DNA of 64,000 bases from Sanderia malayensis (taxonomy: Eukaryota; Cnidaria; Scyphozoa; Semaeostomeae; Pelagiidae). The stretch covers positions 496,001 through 560,000 of the forward strand of contig RQOL01000024.1 of the NCBI GenBank assembly GCA_013076295.1. The letters are read 5' to 3'. Positions 45,601-56,933 of this stretch are shown piece after piece (the first letter of the stretch is position 1; every line of letters starts with the position of its first letter). Position numbers and translations under genes: made by a program. The notes under the pieces are model-generated. The model searched no databases. It saw only the letters and a program-made list of their open reading frames with translations, and was not told where the DNA came from.

Positions 45601-48600
45601 GTGTACTCACGCTGTAGTTTCATATAAAATGTTTGTTGCATTTTAGGCCAACCCGCTCCTCACGACGGATGGTATGAGAGGTATGAGAACAATGGATGGA
45701 GACCTGTTTCCGATAAAGTAAGAAGTTTTTCATCAAATTTGTTGTCATCGGGGTTTTGCTTTCCAGAAATTTTCTTCTCTTTCTTGCATTTGTTCTTTTT
45801 AAGGGTACCTTTTTTATTGCTTTTTTCTTTGAAAATATTCCTTTTTTGTGGCCCGGATTTCTTAAAAATGTCTTTTTTTATTTCTTCTTTTAGCAGATTC
45901 TGCTAAAATTCTTATCGTATCCCGAGTGTTAGCTATATCCTAAAGTACATTTCATTTTGCTTGATCGCCATTGATTTTTAAGACTCACACGCGTTAACTA
46001 ATTAATTAATATATAAAATTCAATTATTTTGGGAGCTTTCACCTCATATCTGAGGTCTCCTCAGCCAACTTTTAGTCTTTGTTATTGCTTTAAAGGTTTC
46101 TCTGTCGCTTTATTCAGCTTTTCTCTTAAAATTTCGTGACTTAAAAACTTTGGAGTTCTGGAAACATTTTTTTAATCAATATTTTTTAGGAGAAATGTTA
46201 CACGATTTCTCAATTATCAACAATTTTCTCTTGTAGCTGTTACAACATGTTTACAAAGATCCCATTTCTTACAGTACTTCACAAAAGAAACAAAAATTCC
46301 ACCATTCAAAGGTACAATGAATTAAGAAAAATTTCCATTTAGACTCTTTGCAATGCACGATTACATGTCGCATTTACTGTGTTTAGTACACGCTACATGC
46401 GACAATAATTTTCTGCTGTATTTCATGTGTTTCTTTTGCTTTTTGTCTGATATGCCTAATTTTTTGTATATCTTTTGTATATCTTATGTGTCTCTTATTT
46501 ATTGTCTTCTTCTCTTATTTCTTTGACATCTTTTGTTTTTTTACATATTTTCTTTCCTTCGTTTCTCTTTTGTTTCATTGCCACATGCCGGGTTCTTTAT
46601 TTTTTTGTATTTTGTGGCTCTTTTTTTATGTCCCGTCCCTTTTTACGCTTAGTTTCTTTATTATTATTGTAGTTTAACTTTATTTATTGTTATCATTCAT
46701 CTTAGCTTGTGCGTAGAGAAGATCTTGCAAGACGACAGAAAGCAAGAAAGATTGAATGGATGAAGAAAATGTAAGATTTTCTCAGATGCATTGTTTTTCT
46801 TTTCTTTCTCATCCCGTCTGTCGTTTTATCTTTCTTTCTCTGGATTTTACGGCGTGAATTGTACTTTTTAATTGGACCATACTGCTTATAGTTTCTTCTA
46901 CTTTTCATCGAATTTATATAATACGAGCCCCTACATGCTGTAAGTTCATGCATGCATTGGCATAAAATCTCAGAAACATGTCCCTCATGCCTTTACGCTG
47001 TTAAAGAATAATCAATTTCAGAGAGCATTAATGACCATACATTTGTCTCGGGGCTTTCAACGAAAATCTGTTATAAATCCTGACCAAGAATATAAAGAAA
47101 CGCCTTTACAATCTTATTAATAAGTTTTGGCTTATATATATACTATTTTAATGGTATAATGGTGTGATGTACATAATGCCAGATAGCTTTTCAAGACCGG
47201 ATTTTTGGGGATTTGTGGCGAAAAGGCGTGGAGTTAATGCTCTTTATTTTTTGGTCACTGAACATATTAAATAGATTTTATCTATTTTCGTTGCTCGTTT
47301 TAAACCTCCACCCCTTTCAATTATCTTTCAACCGTAAGTCAAGTAACAATTCTTGTACGCATGTATTGTTACTCCTGAGAAAATTCTTTTGGGCGTAGTT
47401 TCTTAATTAATATGAAACGGACAACCCTATAGAGAACCACGCTACAGTTATTTTGCGTGCGAATTGGATGATAAACTTGCAGCCAATGTTCGGTTGTTAT
47501 GGCTTTTATTAGCTCTGTTATGCCTTTGTATTTTCTTATATATTCCCTTACTTTGCCTTGTCTTATTATCGACTCAACTTAGCTTGCTTTTCTTTGCCTT
47601 GCCTTGCCCTGCCTTGCTTTGCTTTTGCTTGATAAACCATAGACAAGTTTCAAAATGTAAACGATGACCAAAAAAAGAGACACGATGTTAAATTGTGACA
47701 AATTTCAATCCAATGTGACCATCCTTCCCTTAACAATCAAACGTCTAGCATTCCCTTACAGCTATTTTAATTTTTATTGTTGTTTATTTGTTTTCATTAT
47801 ATTTTAATTGTATGTTGCCCCTCGACTATTTCTTCCACGGATATATTCTTTTCTCTTAGCTAATTTCATTAAAATTTGTCGCAATTTAACATCATGTCTC
47901 TTTTTGGTATTTCTATTGAACCATAGATCCTGTCACATCTAGTTATCGTTTTCTTCCATTTAATTGTTTTACTTTATTTTTGTTACTTTATCTTACTTTC
48001 CCATTGTAGCCTACCTCTCCTCATTCCAATAAACAGATTTTTAAAACAGAGTGTGTTTGTTATTTTTCCTTCAGGTATCGCGAGGGTGCGTTGAAAGCAA
48101 ACGACGAAGACCCCAACATCCAATCTCTCATACAATCAGCCGCAGAAAGAGTTACCAACACTGATTGTAGTAATGCAACTCAACAGCTACACGAAAAAAT
48201 TGATGACTGGGAGGTCGACGAGTTACTTCATTGGACAAATGGACTGAATTTTGACAAGTAAGCAATTTCAAAGCCTTTTTTTTAAGCAGGGAATTTTTAT
48301 CACACAAATCAACAGGAGTTGACATATTTTATTTATCACAGCTATTTTATTTATCACAGCTTTCAGTATTGAATAATGTCGAATATTTATTTTTCTTTTT
48401 TTCATCGTAATTATTGACTGATTTGTGTCCATATGTATATCGTGTCAATATCTATAATCTTTCTTATAGACACTATATCTATATTATGTCTATATGAAAG
48501 TTGCTCTGTTTAGTCCTTCAAGTTATCCATTTCTTTCTTTTGACTTACATATTTCTGGTAGTTGAATCGTTTTGATATAAATTATATGTTTTTCGTTCAG

Positions 48601-48640
48601 GTATAACGCAGACTGGAAAGAACTGGGCACGACAATGTGA
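39606..48640 (+). CDS. C11orf65: MFI / C11orf65 orthologue with extra IQ motifs
   Basis: Orthologue of human C11orf65 (mitochondrial fission factor interactor, MFI). Twelve coding exons: 39606-39657, 39791-39852, 40009-40097, 42993-43242, 44059-44151, 44552-44605, 45146-45293, 45647-45717, 46237-46311, 46706-46770, 48075-48257, 48601-48640; phases agree throughout, 1182 bp, 393 aa (human 313). Conserved MFI core: AGVHVRFRLGG (about residues 190-200), FPPSIYYKIFTRRNIADI, GWYERYENNGWRPVSD, ARKIEWMKKMY and DWEVDELLHWTNGLNFDKY. N-terminal to it are three IQ motifs: AAIEIQRCWRGYLTR (about 54-68), CATTIQRWWKSKRYR (about 74-88) and AATVIQRAWRKH (about 139-150). Human has only the last, so calmodulin binding may be stronger here. 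A glutamine run follows the second IQ. The C-terminus stops shortly after the conserved core. The start MFTRKDLRTIAANAGIPG is inferred from the splice pattern. Confidence 0.92.
41348..41498. mobile_element. MITE with TACAGTATTAACCCGCCAC ends, MFI intron 3
   Basis: Left end TACAGTATTAACCCGCCACT and right end AGTGGCGGGTTAATACTGTA are exact inverted repeats; the interior has AACAATAG-type words like the element at 23768. 151 bp, TA at both ends. Confidence 0.88.
42477..42665. mobile_element. mariner-like MITE, family A copy 2
   Basis: The better preserved of two copies (other at 7912-8106): TACAGTCAACTCTGTCTAAT ... ATGCAGATTTGACTGTA, with a 15-17 bp imperfect TIR. Lies in MFI intron 3. Confidence 0.82.
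45341..45452. mobile_element. small foldback element, MFI intron 7
   Basis: AAAGTTGCCCCTGCGTAGGA and GTGAAAGCGAGAGA face the complements TCCTGCGCAGGGGTAATTTT and TCTCTCGCTTTCTACC. Arms about 48 bp, imperfect, spacer about 15 bp. Confidence 0.75.
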
Positions 48641-49763
48641 ATATAGATAGCATATAGGTGAGGCTTTTAAGAAGAACTAAAGCTGTAATGATCCGGATTT
48701 ATGTTATCCAAACTATTATTACATCAACCTATATCATATCTTCATCATTGCCATTGACTATGGCGCACGAAAACTGTCAATTTTGACATTATTACCATCA
48801 TTATCACCAATCACCATCAAATATCAATTGCGATCATAACCAAACAGCAACATCTTTCATGTCATGATCTCTTTTATGTTTTATCGAATCATAATGTTCT
48901 CATCCATCTTAATTATTCTAATCTTAGGGCATTGTCCTTAATTATAATGATTAACATTGATAAACATTATTGTTTTTATTCATTGTCAGATAACTAAAGA
49001 ATATATCGAAAGACTCTTCTTTAACTGCCAGTGAATTTCTGTAAGTAATAATGTATTAAATTTTATTTCTTGTAAATTGTTTGTATAAATTTATGGAATA
49101 GTATTAGCTTTATATTGTTATTTTCTTCGAAAATCCTTTTCAAAACGCCTATTTGGGTTGTTACTAAGCATATTTCTGCCATATTTGTGGCACATGACAA
49201 TGTGCAGTGTATTTATGGCACACTACAATATGTATTGTGCCAAAAACAGCAAACGTTGTGTTGTAGTTAATGACGTTGAAGTGTAGTAGTGCTGAATTTC
49301 AACTCAATTCAGGCTCAATTGAGTTAAAATGCAATATGTCCCCCCCATTCGATCAATCGTAAGATGTTCCAATGGTTCAGAAATACAATATTTGTATCAA
49401 AATTACAAGTTTTGTTGTCCATGCAATGCAAGTACAAATGAAACTTGCACCAATCAAATAAATAAGCAAATTTCTACAGTTATTTATTTCAAAGAGGAAA
49501 TACAGCGCTATGCAACTGCTTGGTTATATTACGAACAATATTGAAAGCTTTCCCGATAACACAAGTGGCCAAACATACAAATTAACTAATCTCAAAAAAT
49601 TCCTTACCAACAATTATCAAAATATCACCAAAATGAGTCCAAAATATGTTTTATAGTATACTAGAAGAATTGGAAGAAATACCTGATGATCCAGGGCTTA
49701 AATAACTCGAGACAATAGTCTCGTTGGCTAGTTGTACGCATGTGCACTAGTTGTGGTAACAGT
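48641..49763. other. convergent 3' spacer between MFI and transgelin
   Basis: Very A+T-rich, with no gene seen. It holds the 3' UTRs of both genes. A minus-strand AATAAA at 49483-49488 is a possible transgelin poly(A) signal. Confidence 0.55.
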
Positions 49764-52613
49764 TTAGTCAATGATTGCTCTAGATTTGCCCATAGTCATA
49801 CCAGCTTGAGATGCACCTTTGTTTGTTCCCATTTGCAATCCGATGACGTTCTTGCCGGCGTTCATTTGCTCGTCTGTGAATTCGCGCTTCTCCCCAACGG
49901 CTTCCTTTGGACCGAGTATTGGGCCGTCAAAGCCATTAATTTGAGCCTGTGAAAGGAAAGCAACAGGGTTGAATTGAATCAAGCCGTAAGTTGGGTCTAC
50001 GAGGAGAATAAACAGAGGCCTAGGAGCGTACTAAAGAGTGGGGGAGGGGGGAGGTACCACTATAAATAGGGCGGGAGGCGTGGCACGTTGAATCTCAAGA
50101 GAGGCAATTGGGGGGGGGGCAAATGTTTCCCGCCCCCTGGCTTCTACACCATTGGAAATAAATGAGATATTCAATAGTGAGTTATTCAATAGTCATAAGT
50201 AATCTTAAGCTCAATTTCAGCCATTGCTGGTCCAGTTGAGTCGTGTTGGTCCAAAGAAACAAGTTCAACTCAGTTTAACAAATCTAATGAAGTCGGATTG
50301 AAATTGAACTTGACTTTATTAAATTGGAACCTGACATCATATAATCAGAAAGATTTAATGCGTTCAGACTTAAAAACATACAAAGAAATATAAAGAAGGA
50401 AAGGAAGTTATATAAAGAAATGCAAATTAAAGTCATGGGGGTCCAAGTGAAGTCAGTTTAGAGAACTTAAATGATGAAAATTAAATGGACCTCAATATAT
50501 CACAAACCTTTCTTCCCAAAGCAACAACTCCTTTGATGACAGAGTCCATATTTTGATTGTCGTAAAGATCCGCAGTTTGAAAAAGATCAGCTTTATTCAC
50601 ACCATATGCTTCGCATGCTTTTAAAAACATTCCAGTGTTTTCCATCTGAAACATGGGAGAAAAATTTACTTTCGATTCAAGCAGAATTTCATTCATTGAA
50701 TATATTGGATAAAACACTTGAAATTTAATTAACAGATGTGTGGCTAAAATTATACATTTTATTTGGTAAAGATTAAAGTTGAATTTTTTGGCGCTATGCA
50801 ATCAATGGTTACTCACAAGTTTCATGGCTATTGTGCCTCCGTTTATTTTTTTTACGCTTTTGGGCTCCAAAGCATTGATTAGACTGGAAGTAAACAAGTA
50901 AACAAGTAAACAATAATGATAAACAAGGCATCAGAGATGTGATTGTATGAATTGATAAGTTTTGATTTCAATGCTGTGCGAAACCAAGTGACAATACTCA
51001 GATTATTTGTGGGCATCAGCCGAGGAAACAATATTTGTTACAAACAAACGAACAAAAATACCGTAATGCTTCGATTAAACTGGCCTCTCGAATGGACGCC
51101 CCCATATAATATCAAACAATTGAATAAACGCCCCGGGCGTTTAATCAAACAATTACGGTATAGAATTTATGCAAACAAAAAACAAAGAAATAGGTAGACA
51201 CCTTTTATTGGAAACAAGAGAAAATTATGCTTTAAGAAAACAACATGAACAAAATACGTGTGGGTCAATATCTTACTTAGACTGCAGGAATGGGGGGGTC
51301 GTTGGGGGTACGTGCCCCCATTTTTAAATTTCGCAAGAATAATGCTTTAAAGTATAGGCAAGGTGTACCCTAAGATTTCTCAAGCAATAGGCGTGGTCAA
51401 ATCGTCTTTGAAATGTGCCCCGCCTGTCTTTTCTAATGCAAATGTTAACAAATTGGTTTGGGGGGTGATATTGGGGCTGTGTGAAAGAAGAACGGCATGG
51501 GATTCATACTTGCATAAAATGGATCCATCTTTTAAAACTTTGTGCACTTCGTTTGGTCCTTCGGCTCCTTTCATTGTGCCTTCACCGAGAATAGCTTCAA
51601 TCCACTCCACGGCTTGCCTTTCAAGTTCCATGTCATATTTGCTCAGAATCTGGAAGCGAAGTCGATTCACAATTTCAGCATTTTGGATATCAAACACATT
51701 TGATGTGTCACTAAAGTCGTATCAAATATCATAATGTTGTATTTCATGTAATTGTCAAACCGTTTTCTGAATCAGAGAATGCACTTATTAAACGCCCCCG
51801 GCGCTTATTAAATATATTTTTGTTGCTGTTGCATTCACTAACTTGAAGAACGCTTTATCAAAGTTTGCTATTTTTACGAGCATTTATCAACATTATATTA
51901 GATTTGTCCGTTGAGAGCTCGAGCTATTAGCTTCAGATTTGTCCATTGAGAGCTCGAGCCCAACTTTACTCGAACGAATTTCATATTTACTAAGATGTTT
52001 GAGAACAGCGAGGTTCAAGTATTGATCATCTATTTTGTTTTTCCGACCACACCCAGACAATTGCTGTATTGGTTTTCTCTTATTATTTCCTCTTCTCGTT
52101 GTTGATGAATAAATTTCTGCATTCGCTTTTTGCAATATTAGGGCGTTGTGTTGGTTTTCGATATTTGATTTGTGTTGGTAAATATTCTCTTTCAATCGCG
52201 TATGGCTGGAATTAGCAAAGAATCTCAGCAATGTGCCCAGGTAACCTAAAGCAGCAGGAACGTTCTTCGTTGAAAAACAACATAAACGTTCCTGAGAGGT
52301 TGCATTGCATATGTAACAAGACACATTCTCATATTAATATTAATCTTTAAGGTGTTTGCATTATATTATTTATATAATAATTTTATATACAGTTTTATCT
52401 TATTCATCTGCATATTTCATTCGCCGTTGAAAAACATCCTTGATAATAAAGAATATTTGTGTGCAATAGAGAATTTATATTACGGTGTTAGGTGAATTTA
52501 AGATTGAAAGTGAGGAGTAGTTGTGTGTTAATCAAGGAAAGGAAAAGCCCATTTTTACTAACCTTGTTTCTGACTTCGGCTGAAAGCCCGAATCCCTTTG
52601 GTCTGTTAGACAT
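49764..52613 (-). CDS. TAGLN: transgelin/calponin-like actin-binding protein
   Basis: Cytoskeletal protein of the transgelin (SM22)/calponin family, binding and bundling actin. Five coding exons on minus: 52613-52563, 51649-51510, 50883-50817, 50645-50508, 49946-49764. Phases agree; 579 bp, 192 aa (human transgelins about 200). It starts [17 protein letters not shown], matching the family N-terminus. A single calponin-homology domain spans about residues 20-135 ([64 protein letters not shown]). The last exon has one calponin-like repeat ([20 protein letters not shown], about residues 163-182) followed by a short tail. Which paralogue (TAGLN, TAGLN2, TAGLN3 or invertebrate myophilin) cannot be decided. 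Intron 1 is the longest and contains an unrelated open frame. Confidence 0.95.
51059..51160. mobile_element. hairpin MITE, family D copy, transgelin intron 2
   Basis: TACCGTAATGCTTCGATTAA at the left and TTAATCAAACAATTACGGTA at the right are imperfect inverted repeats; the interior has GCCCCGGGCGTTTAAT. TA at both ends; same family as 24336-24448. Confidence 0.8.
51893..52324 (-). CDS. open frame in transgelin intron 1, doubtful
   Basis: A 143-codon minus-strand frame starting [16 protein letters not shown] and including basic, Ser/Asn-rich stretches ([20 protein letters not shown]). It overlaps a tandem pair of AGATTTGTCC(G/A)TTGAGAGCTC at its 3' end. Length is notable for such A+T-rich DNA, but no domain, splice site or homologue is recognised. 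It could be an extra exon, a nested gene, a repeat-derived frame or chance. Confidence 0.25.
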   Translation of the reverse strand: MSCYICNATSQERLCCFSTKNVPAALGYLGTLLRFFANSSHTRLKENIYQHKSNIENQHNALILQKANAEIYSSTTRRGNNKRKPIQQLSGCGRKNKIDDQYLNLAVLKHLSKYEIRSSKVGLELSMDKSEANSSSSQRTNLI

Positions 52614-55050
52614 TTTGATCGAGTTTTGTAATTCGGTGAAAACAAATTGTAAACAGCAAAATCGAGACGTAGCTCAGACTTCAATTATTCTTCAATGAAC
52701 GATGAACAACCAGCAAGTCCCAAAGAAAGTGAAATATCATGTCTGTGTGAGTGCTTGAAATATCCTATTAGACTTAACTGGGTGTGTACTGAGGGCTGAA
52801 CAGTGAATAATAAGCGTGCTTTAATTGCCATTGTATTTCTTTGTCTGCTTGAGCTTCCGTCAACTTAAATGATGACCAAATTAGGCCAAATAACCCGCTT
52901 GGTTGAAATACTGGGCTTTTCAAAATAATCAAAATCCCACTGAGTCTGACATCTTCTCTCTCCCAGTCCCAGCCTTTGAGCAATGAAATCGTCTTTTCTG
53001 CCAAATAATTGAATTCTATTGTCTGGTCTATTTTCTCTTTTCCTGGATAAAGAAAACCACATTCTGTTCACTTGTTCTGCTAACTAGAATTTGGTAATTA
53101 ACTTTCTGGCATGGGTCACGCATAAGTTCAAAGAAAGCAAGCAAATTCATTGCTGGAGAGGAGACTGTGCAAACCTCAAAACATATTCTAATTTAACAAA
53201 TAGCAAGTAACGATAAATTCAACCACAAAAATAACTAAAATGGATGCATTTTCTTTTTCTTATCTTGGTGGCAAGAAATGATTAGATAAGATTATTGATA
53301 AGATTTTAGAATGATGGCGTCTTTCCTTTTTAGGTTTTCCTTTAGGAAACTCCATTACAAACGTTTAGTATGTATTTACAACCATTATTTCAAAATAATT
53401 TGTTCAGTATTTGGAATGTTTGGAACTTTTCTTCTCTTCGGAATTTTAAATACTGAAAAAATGACCCTAAAAATCAAATTTTCTGTCTTGCAAGCAAACA
53501 TGGAATGCCATCTATCATTGCCAAAACATTCCCCTTCAATATACAATATACAAAACGTTCGTATACTGGTCAAGATATAATGCGTCAAAATTAAGTGCTG
53601 TCAGTTTCAATTCTATGAATTTTTGAAAAAGGTTTCAGTACTGAGAAATGTATATTATTATTAGTTTGTCATGCAACAAAGAATTTACTTCGATCTTTTT
53701 AGACATTTTTGAGTTGGTGTGGTGGTGCAATAATAATTAAATGAAATTTCTTTTAATTTCTTGTCAAACTAATTTAGAACATAGCTGTGATATTTCTTTT
53801 GTCCCTAATCCCATTTGGCATTTCTAGTTCTCCGATAATTTAGATTTTCAAATATAACAGCACATCTTCACATGTGTTTAACTGCGAAACTGAGACTTTT
53901 TGACTAGGATTGATGGGGTATGTATAGCACTTTCAGACCCCACCTTATTTGTCTGACATACACATGCTGTGCTACTTCTACAAGACCTCAAGAAAACTTA
54001 CAGAAGGCCATATAGTGCCAAATGCATAAAACCTTTTTCTTCAGTAAAGCCAATTTAGTTTAAAACCAAATGCCAACTACCAAATTTTGTGAAACTTCTG
54101 TTAAATAGTCTCATTGGGCTTTGATAAGTTTGAGCTTATAGTGACCCCTTGCGGGCCATGAAAGTTGGCCTAGACAATGGACACACACAAAGAGCGCATT
54201 CCCAAACAAATCTCTTCCATGCCCAAAACATAGCTGTGGTGATGTGACATAAAACATCGTTGCATGATTTTACTGTAGGATTATTTTATTAAAGAATAAA
54301 TTCTGCTGTTTTAACCAACCGATTCAAATGAGCACGTATTAGGTATATCCGCCTAGCCATGTACCAATTGTAACATTTGTATTCAACATTTCAATACAGC
54401 AAGCTTTTCAACAAACCAAAGTCTGTTTCTCCATCCGTCAATTTTACGCGAAAATTCTTGTTTATTTTGTTTAAGATACCCTTAAAACAAACATCGATAA
54501 AGGCATGATTCTGTCTAATGCGCTTTTGCTTTGAACAACTTGCAAAAATTGACTTTCTACTTTATGTTCTATTGAGATAACATAATTGCTAGTTTGCTTT
54601 ATAACGTTTTATAATTCGTTATTGTTAAAAAGATCTAACTAATCCTTTTAATATAGTTCATACCGTAAGCTCACATTCGTTAAAAGCTGTTGTGATAAGA
54701 AAAAGTCTCTTTTACTTGTTACTCATGGTTAAATCCCTTCTTTAATTTTGAGAAGCAACCGTTTTTTTAATAAAGGAAAAGATGCCAAGACTGGACAAAC
54801 GCTTAATCCTTAGAAATTGTGGACTTCTAGACTTCTAGCAGAAACACGCCGCACTTTTAGTACCCTTTCATCAAGATAATTTATGGGAGGAATTGTTGAA
54901 AGCTGTTAGTAATTGCTAGTTGCAAGATAATACAATAAATAAGATTATTTTGCCAAAAGTAAGCAACTCATTGCAAGTGAAAGAAATTCAGTGAAGAAAT
55001 TACAAAAAGACAACACAGGGACGCAATGTAGTGCAGTTGAAAGTTGCACA
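52614..55050. other. upstream region of transgelin, no gene seen
   Basis: No conserved coding sequence recognised. Just upstream of transgelin on the opposite strand, 52695-52747 reads ATG plus 16 codons (MNDEQPASPKESEISC) up to a GTGAGT donor, a possible divergent first exon, but no downstream exon was found. Confidence 0.45.
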
Positions 55051-55247
55051 TGAGCGACATGAGTAGTCTCACTACATAATCCCCTTGCTTCCCTGTGCTC
55101 TATTTCATATATCGCTACGGAAAAGGGTCTTATAATATTACACGAAAAAACTTGGACTTGAGTACGCCAGTTTTTTGGCGTGCGTGGAAACGAGGTTTGG
55201 GTGATCCCCTCTGAATTTCTCCCGATTTTTGAATTTGTTGTGGAAAG

Positions 55248-55705
55248 ATGGAGGACTGTATCATAAAAGAAATGGAAGTAATTGATTTTAACAATGTTTT
55301 AAACGAACAAGAGACATTTATTTGTTCATCAACAGGTTCGGGGAAGAAGATATGCTTTGTTTTTATTGTCAGAAGCTTCACATTTGATAGGATACTTGAG
55401 ATTTAAGACAACAACGGCGGGCCTAATTCTTGCTCTTTTATTACTTTAGTTATTTCTCCATTTTTCGGCTTAATAGTGGAGCAAACAAAGAGATTGAGAA
55501 ACTATGGCGTCCATGCAACGTTTGTTTGGGAGTGACAAAATGATTCTCAAATTATACGAGAAATTAAAAAGGTTCCTTTGAAGGTTGTGTTAATCACAAT
55601 GCCCGAGGTTGGGCTGCCTTGCTTTTGAGCCAAAGTGGCCAAAACTCTTGCTCAATCAAAATAAAATTAAAACATTTCTTGTTGATGAAGCACATTGTAT
55701 TTGAT
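55248..55705 (+). pseudogene. RecQ-like helicase fragment, left arm
   Basis: Helicase motif I (TGSGKK, about 55332-55349) and motif II (VDEAHC, about 55681-55698) are present but separated by stop codons and frame changes. Only the first RecA-like lobe of a RecQ-type helicase is represented. Truncated where the arm ends. Confidence 0.7.
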
Positions 55706-56208
55706 ATTGGAAAGTTTTTTTTAAATATATCAATTATAATAATTACTTCATAACTATAATACCTATATGAACTAAAATTCTGAAAAATACTTGATGGTAT
55801 ACTTTTCACTCCCTTCATTTGTATATAAAACATTAAACAAAAGGTTTTTGAAAAAAATTTTCATTAATGGTTTATCTTCACAGTGAACATTTATTTGAAA
55901 AAGTTAAAGGACATTATAACAAAACATTCAAAACAATTTCTCAAATTTAGAAATTAACTGGGAGAAACTTAATTCTTGGCTTAAAAAAGGTGCAAGACTT
56001 AACCAAGAAGCAAGAACTCACAAAATTACTCAAAGAATTAGATATTGCAGTATAAAATAAGTTATTAGTTATAGGAGTAAGAAAATATTTCCCAAGTATA
56101 TATTTCCTAAGTATACCATCAAGTATTTTTTAGAATTTTAGTTCATATAGGTATTATAGTTATGAAGTAATTATTATAATTGATATTTTAAAAAATTCAC
56201 CAATATCA

Positions 56209-56670
56209 AATACAATGTGCTTCATCAACAAGAAATGTTTTAATTTTATTTTGATATGGTTTTGAGCAAAACAGTTTTGGCCACTTTGGCTCAAAAGCAA
56301 GGCAGCCCAACCTCGGGCATTGTGATTAACACAACCTTCAAAGGAACCTTTTTAATTTCTCGTATAATTTGAGAATCATTTTGTCACTCCCAAACAAACG
56401 TTGCATGGACGCCATAGTTTCTCAATCTCTTTGTTTGCTCCACTATTAAGGCGGATAATGGAGAAATAATTAAAGTGATAAAAGAGCAAGAATTAGGCCC
56501 GCCGTTGTTGTCTTAAATCTCAAGTATCCTATCAAATGTGAAGCTTCTGACAATAAAAACAAAGCATATCTTCTTCCCGAACCTCTTGGTGCACAAACAA
56601 ATGTATCTTGTTCGTTTAAAACATTGCTAAAGACAATTACTTCAATTTCTTTTATGATACAGTTCTCCAT
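56209..56670 (-). pseudogene. RecQ-like helicase fragment, right arm
   Basis: Inverted counterpart of the left-arm fragment. The frame from ATG 56670 begins MENCIIKEIEVIVFSNVL. The motif-I region has changed to APRGSGRR with a small frameshift, and the DEAH region lies around 56211-56230 with a stop after it. Confidence 0.68.
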
Positions 56671-56933
56671 CTTTCCACAACAAATTCAGAAATCGGGAGA
56701 AATTCAGACGGAATCACCCAAACCTCGTTTCCACGTACGCCAAAAAAATGGCCTAACTCAAGTCCAAGTTTTTTCGTGTAATATTATAAGACCCTTTCCC
56801 GCAGCGATATGAAATAGAGCACAGGGAAGCAAGGGGATTATGTAGTGAGACTAGACATGAGCAATGCAGATGAGCTTGCAATGAATTTTGGGAAGCAAAT
56901 TCCAGAACAAAATAAATAAATTTAAAAACTAAA

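Larger units (their letters stand above)
55051..56864. mobile_element. 1.8-kb long inverted repeat with RecQ-like helicase relics
   Basis: Two arms of about 750 bp (55051-55802 and 56111-56864) are inverted copies with roughly 90% identity by eye, around a unique centre of about 310 bp. Reading inward, each arm carries broken helicase sequence. In the left arm (plus) ATG 55248 opens MEDCIIKEMEVIDF, then SSTGSGKKICF (Walker A, motif I), and further in, other frames give the SPFFGL, VVLITMPE and VDEAHC (motif II DEAH) remnants. In the right arm (minus) the Walker A is damaged (APRGSGRR). Order and motifs match the N-terminal half of RecQ-type helicases. Both arms contain stops and frameshifts, so neither encodes a working protein. 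Clear target duplications were not found. Confidence 0.82.

Noticed and set aside
53311..53588. Overlapping plus and minus frames of 89 and 67 codons
   Set aside because: Low-complexity, hydrophobic/Lys-rich translations in A+T-rich DNA with no splice or homology support.
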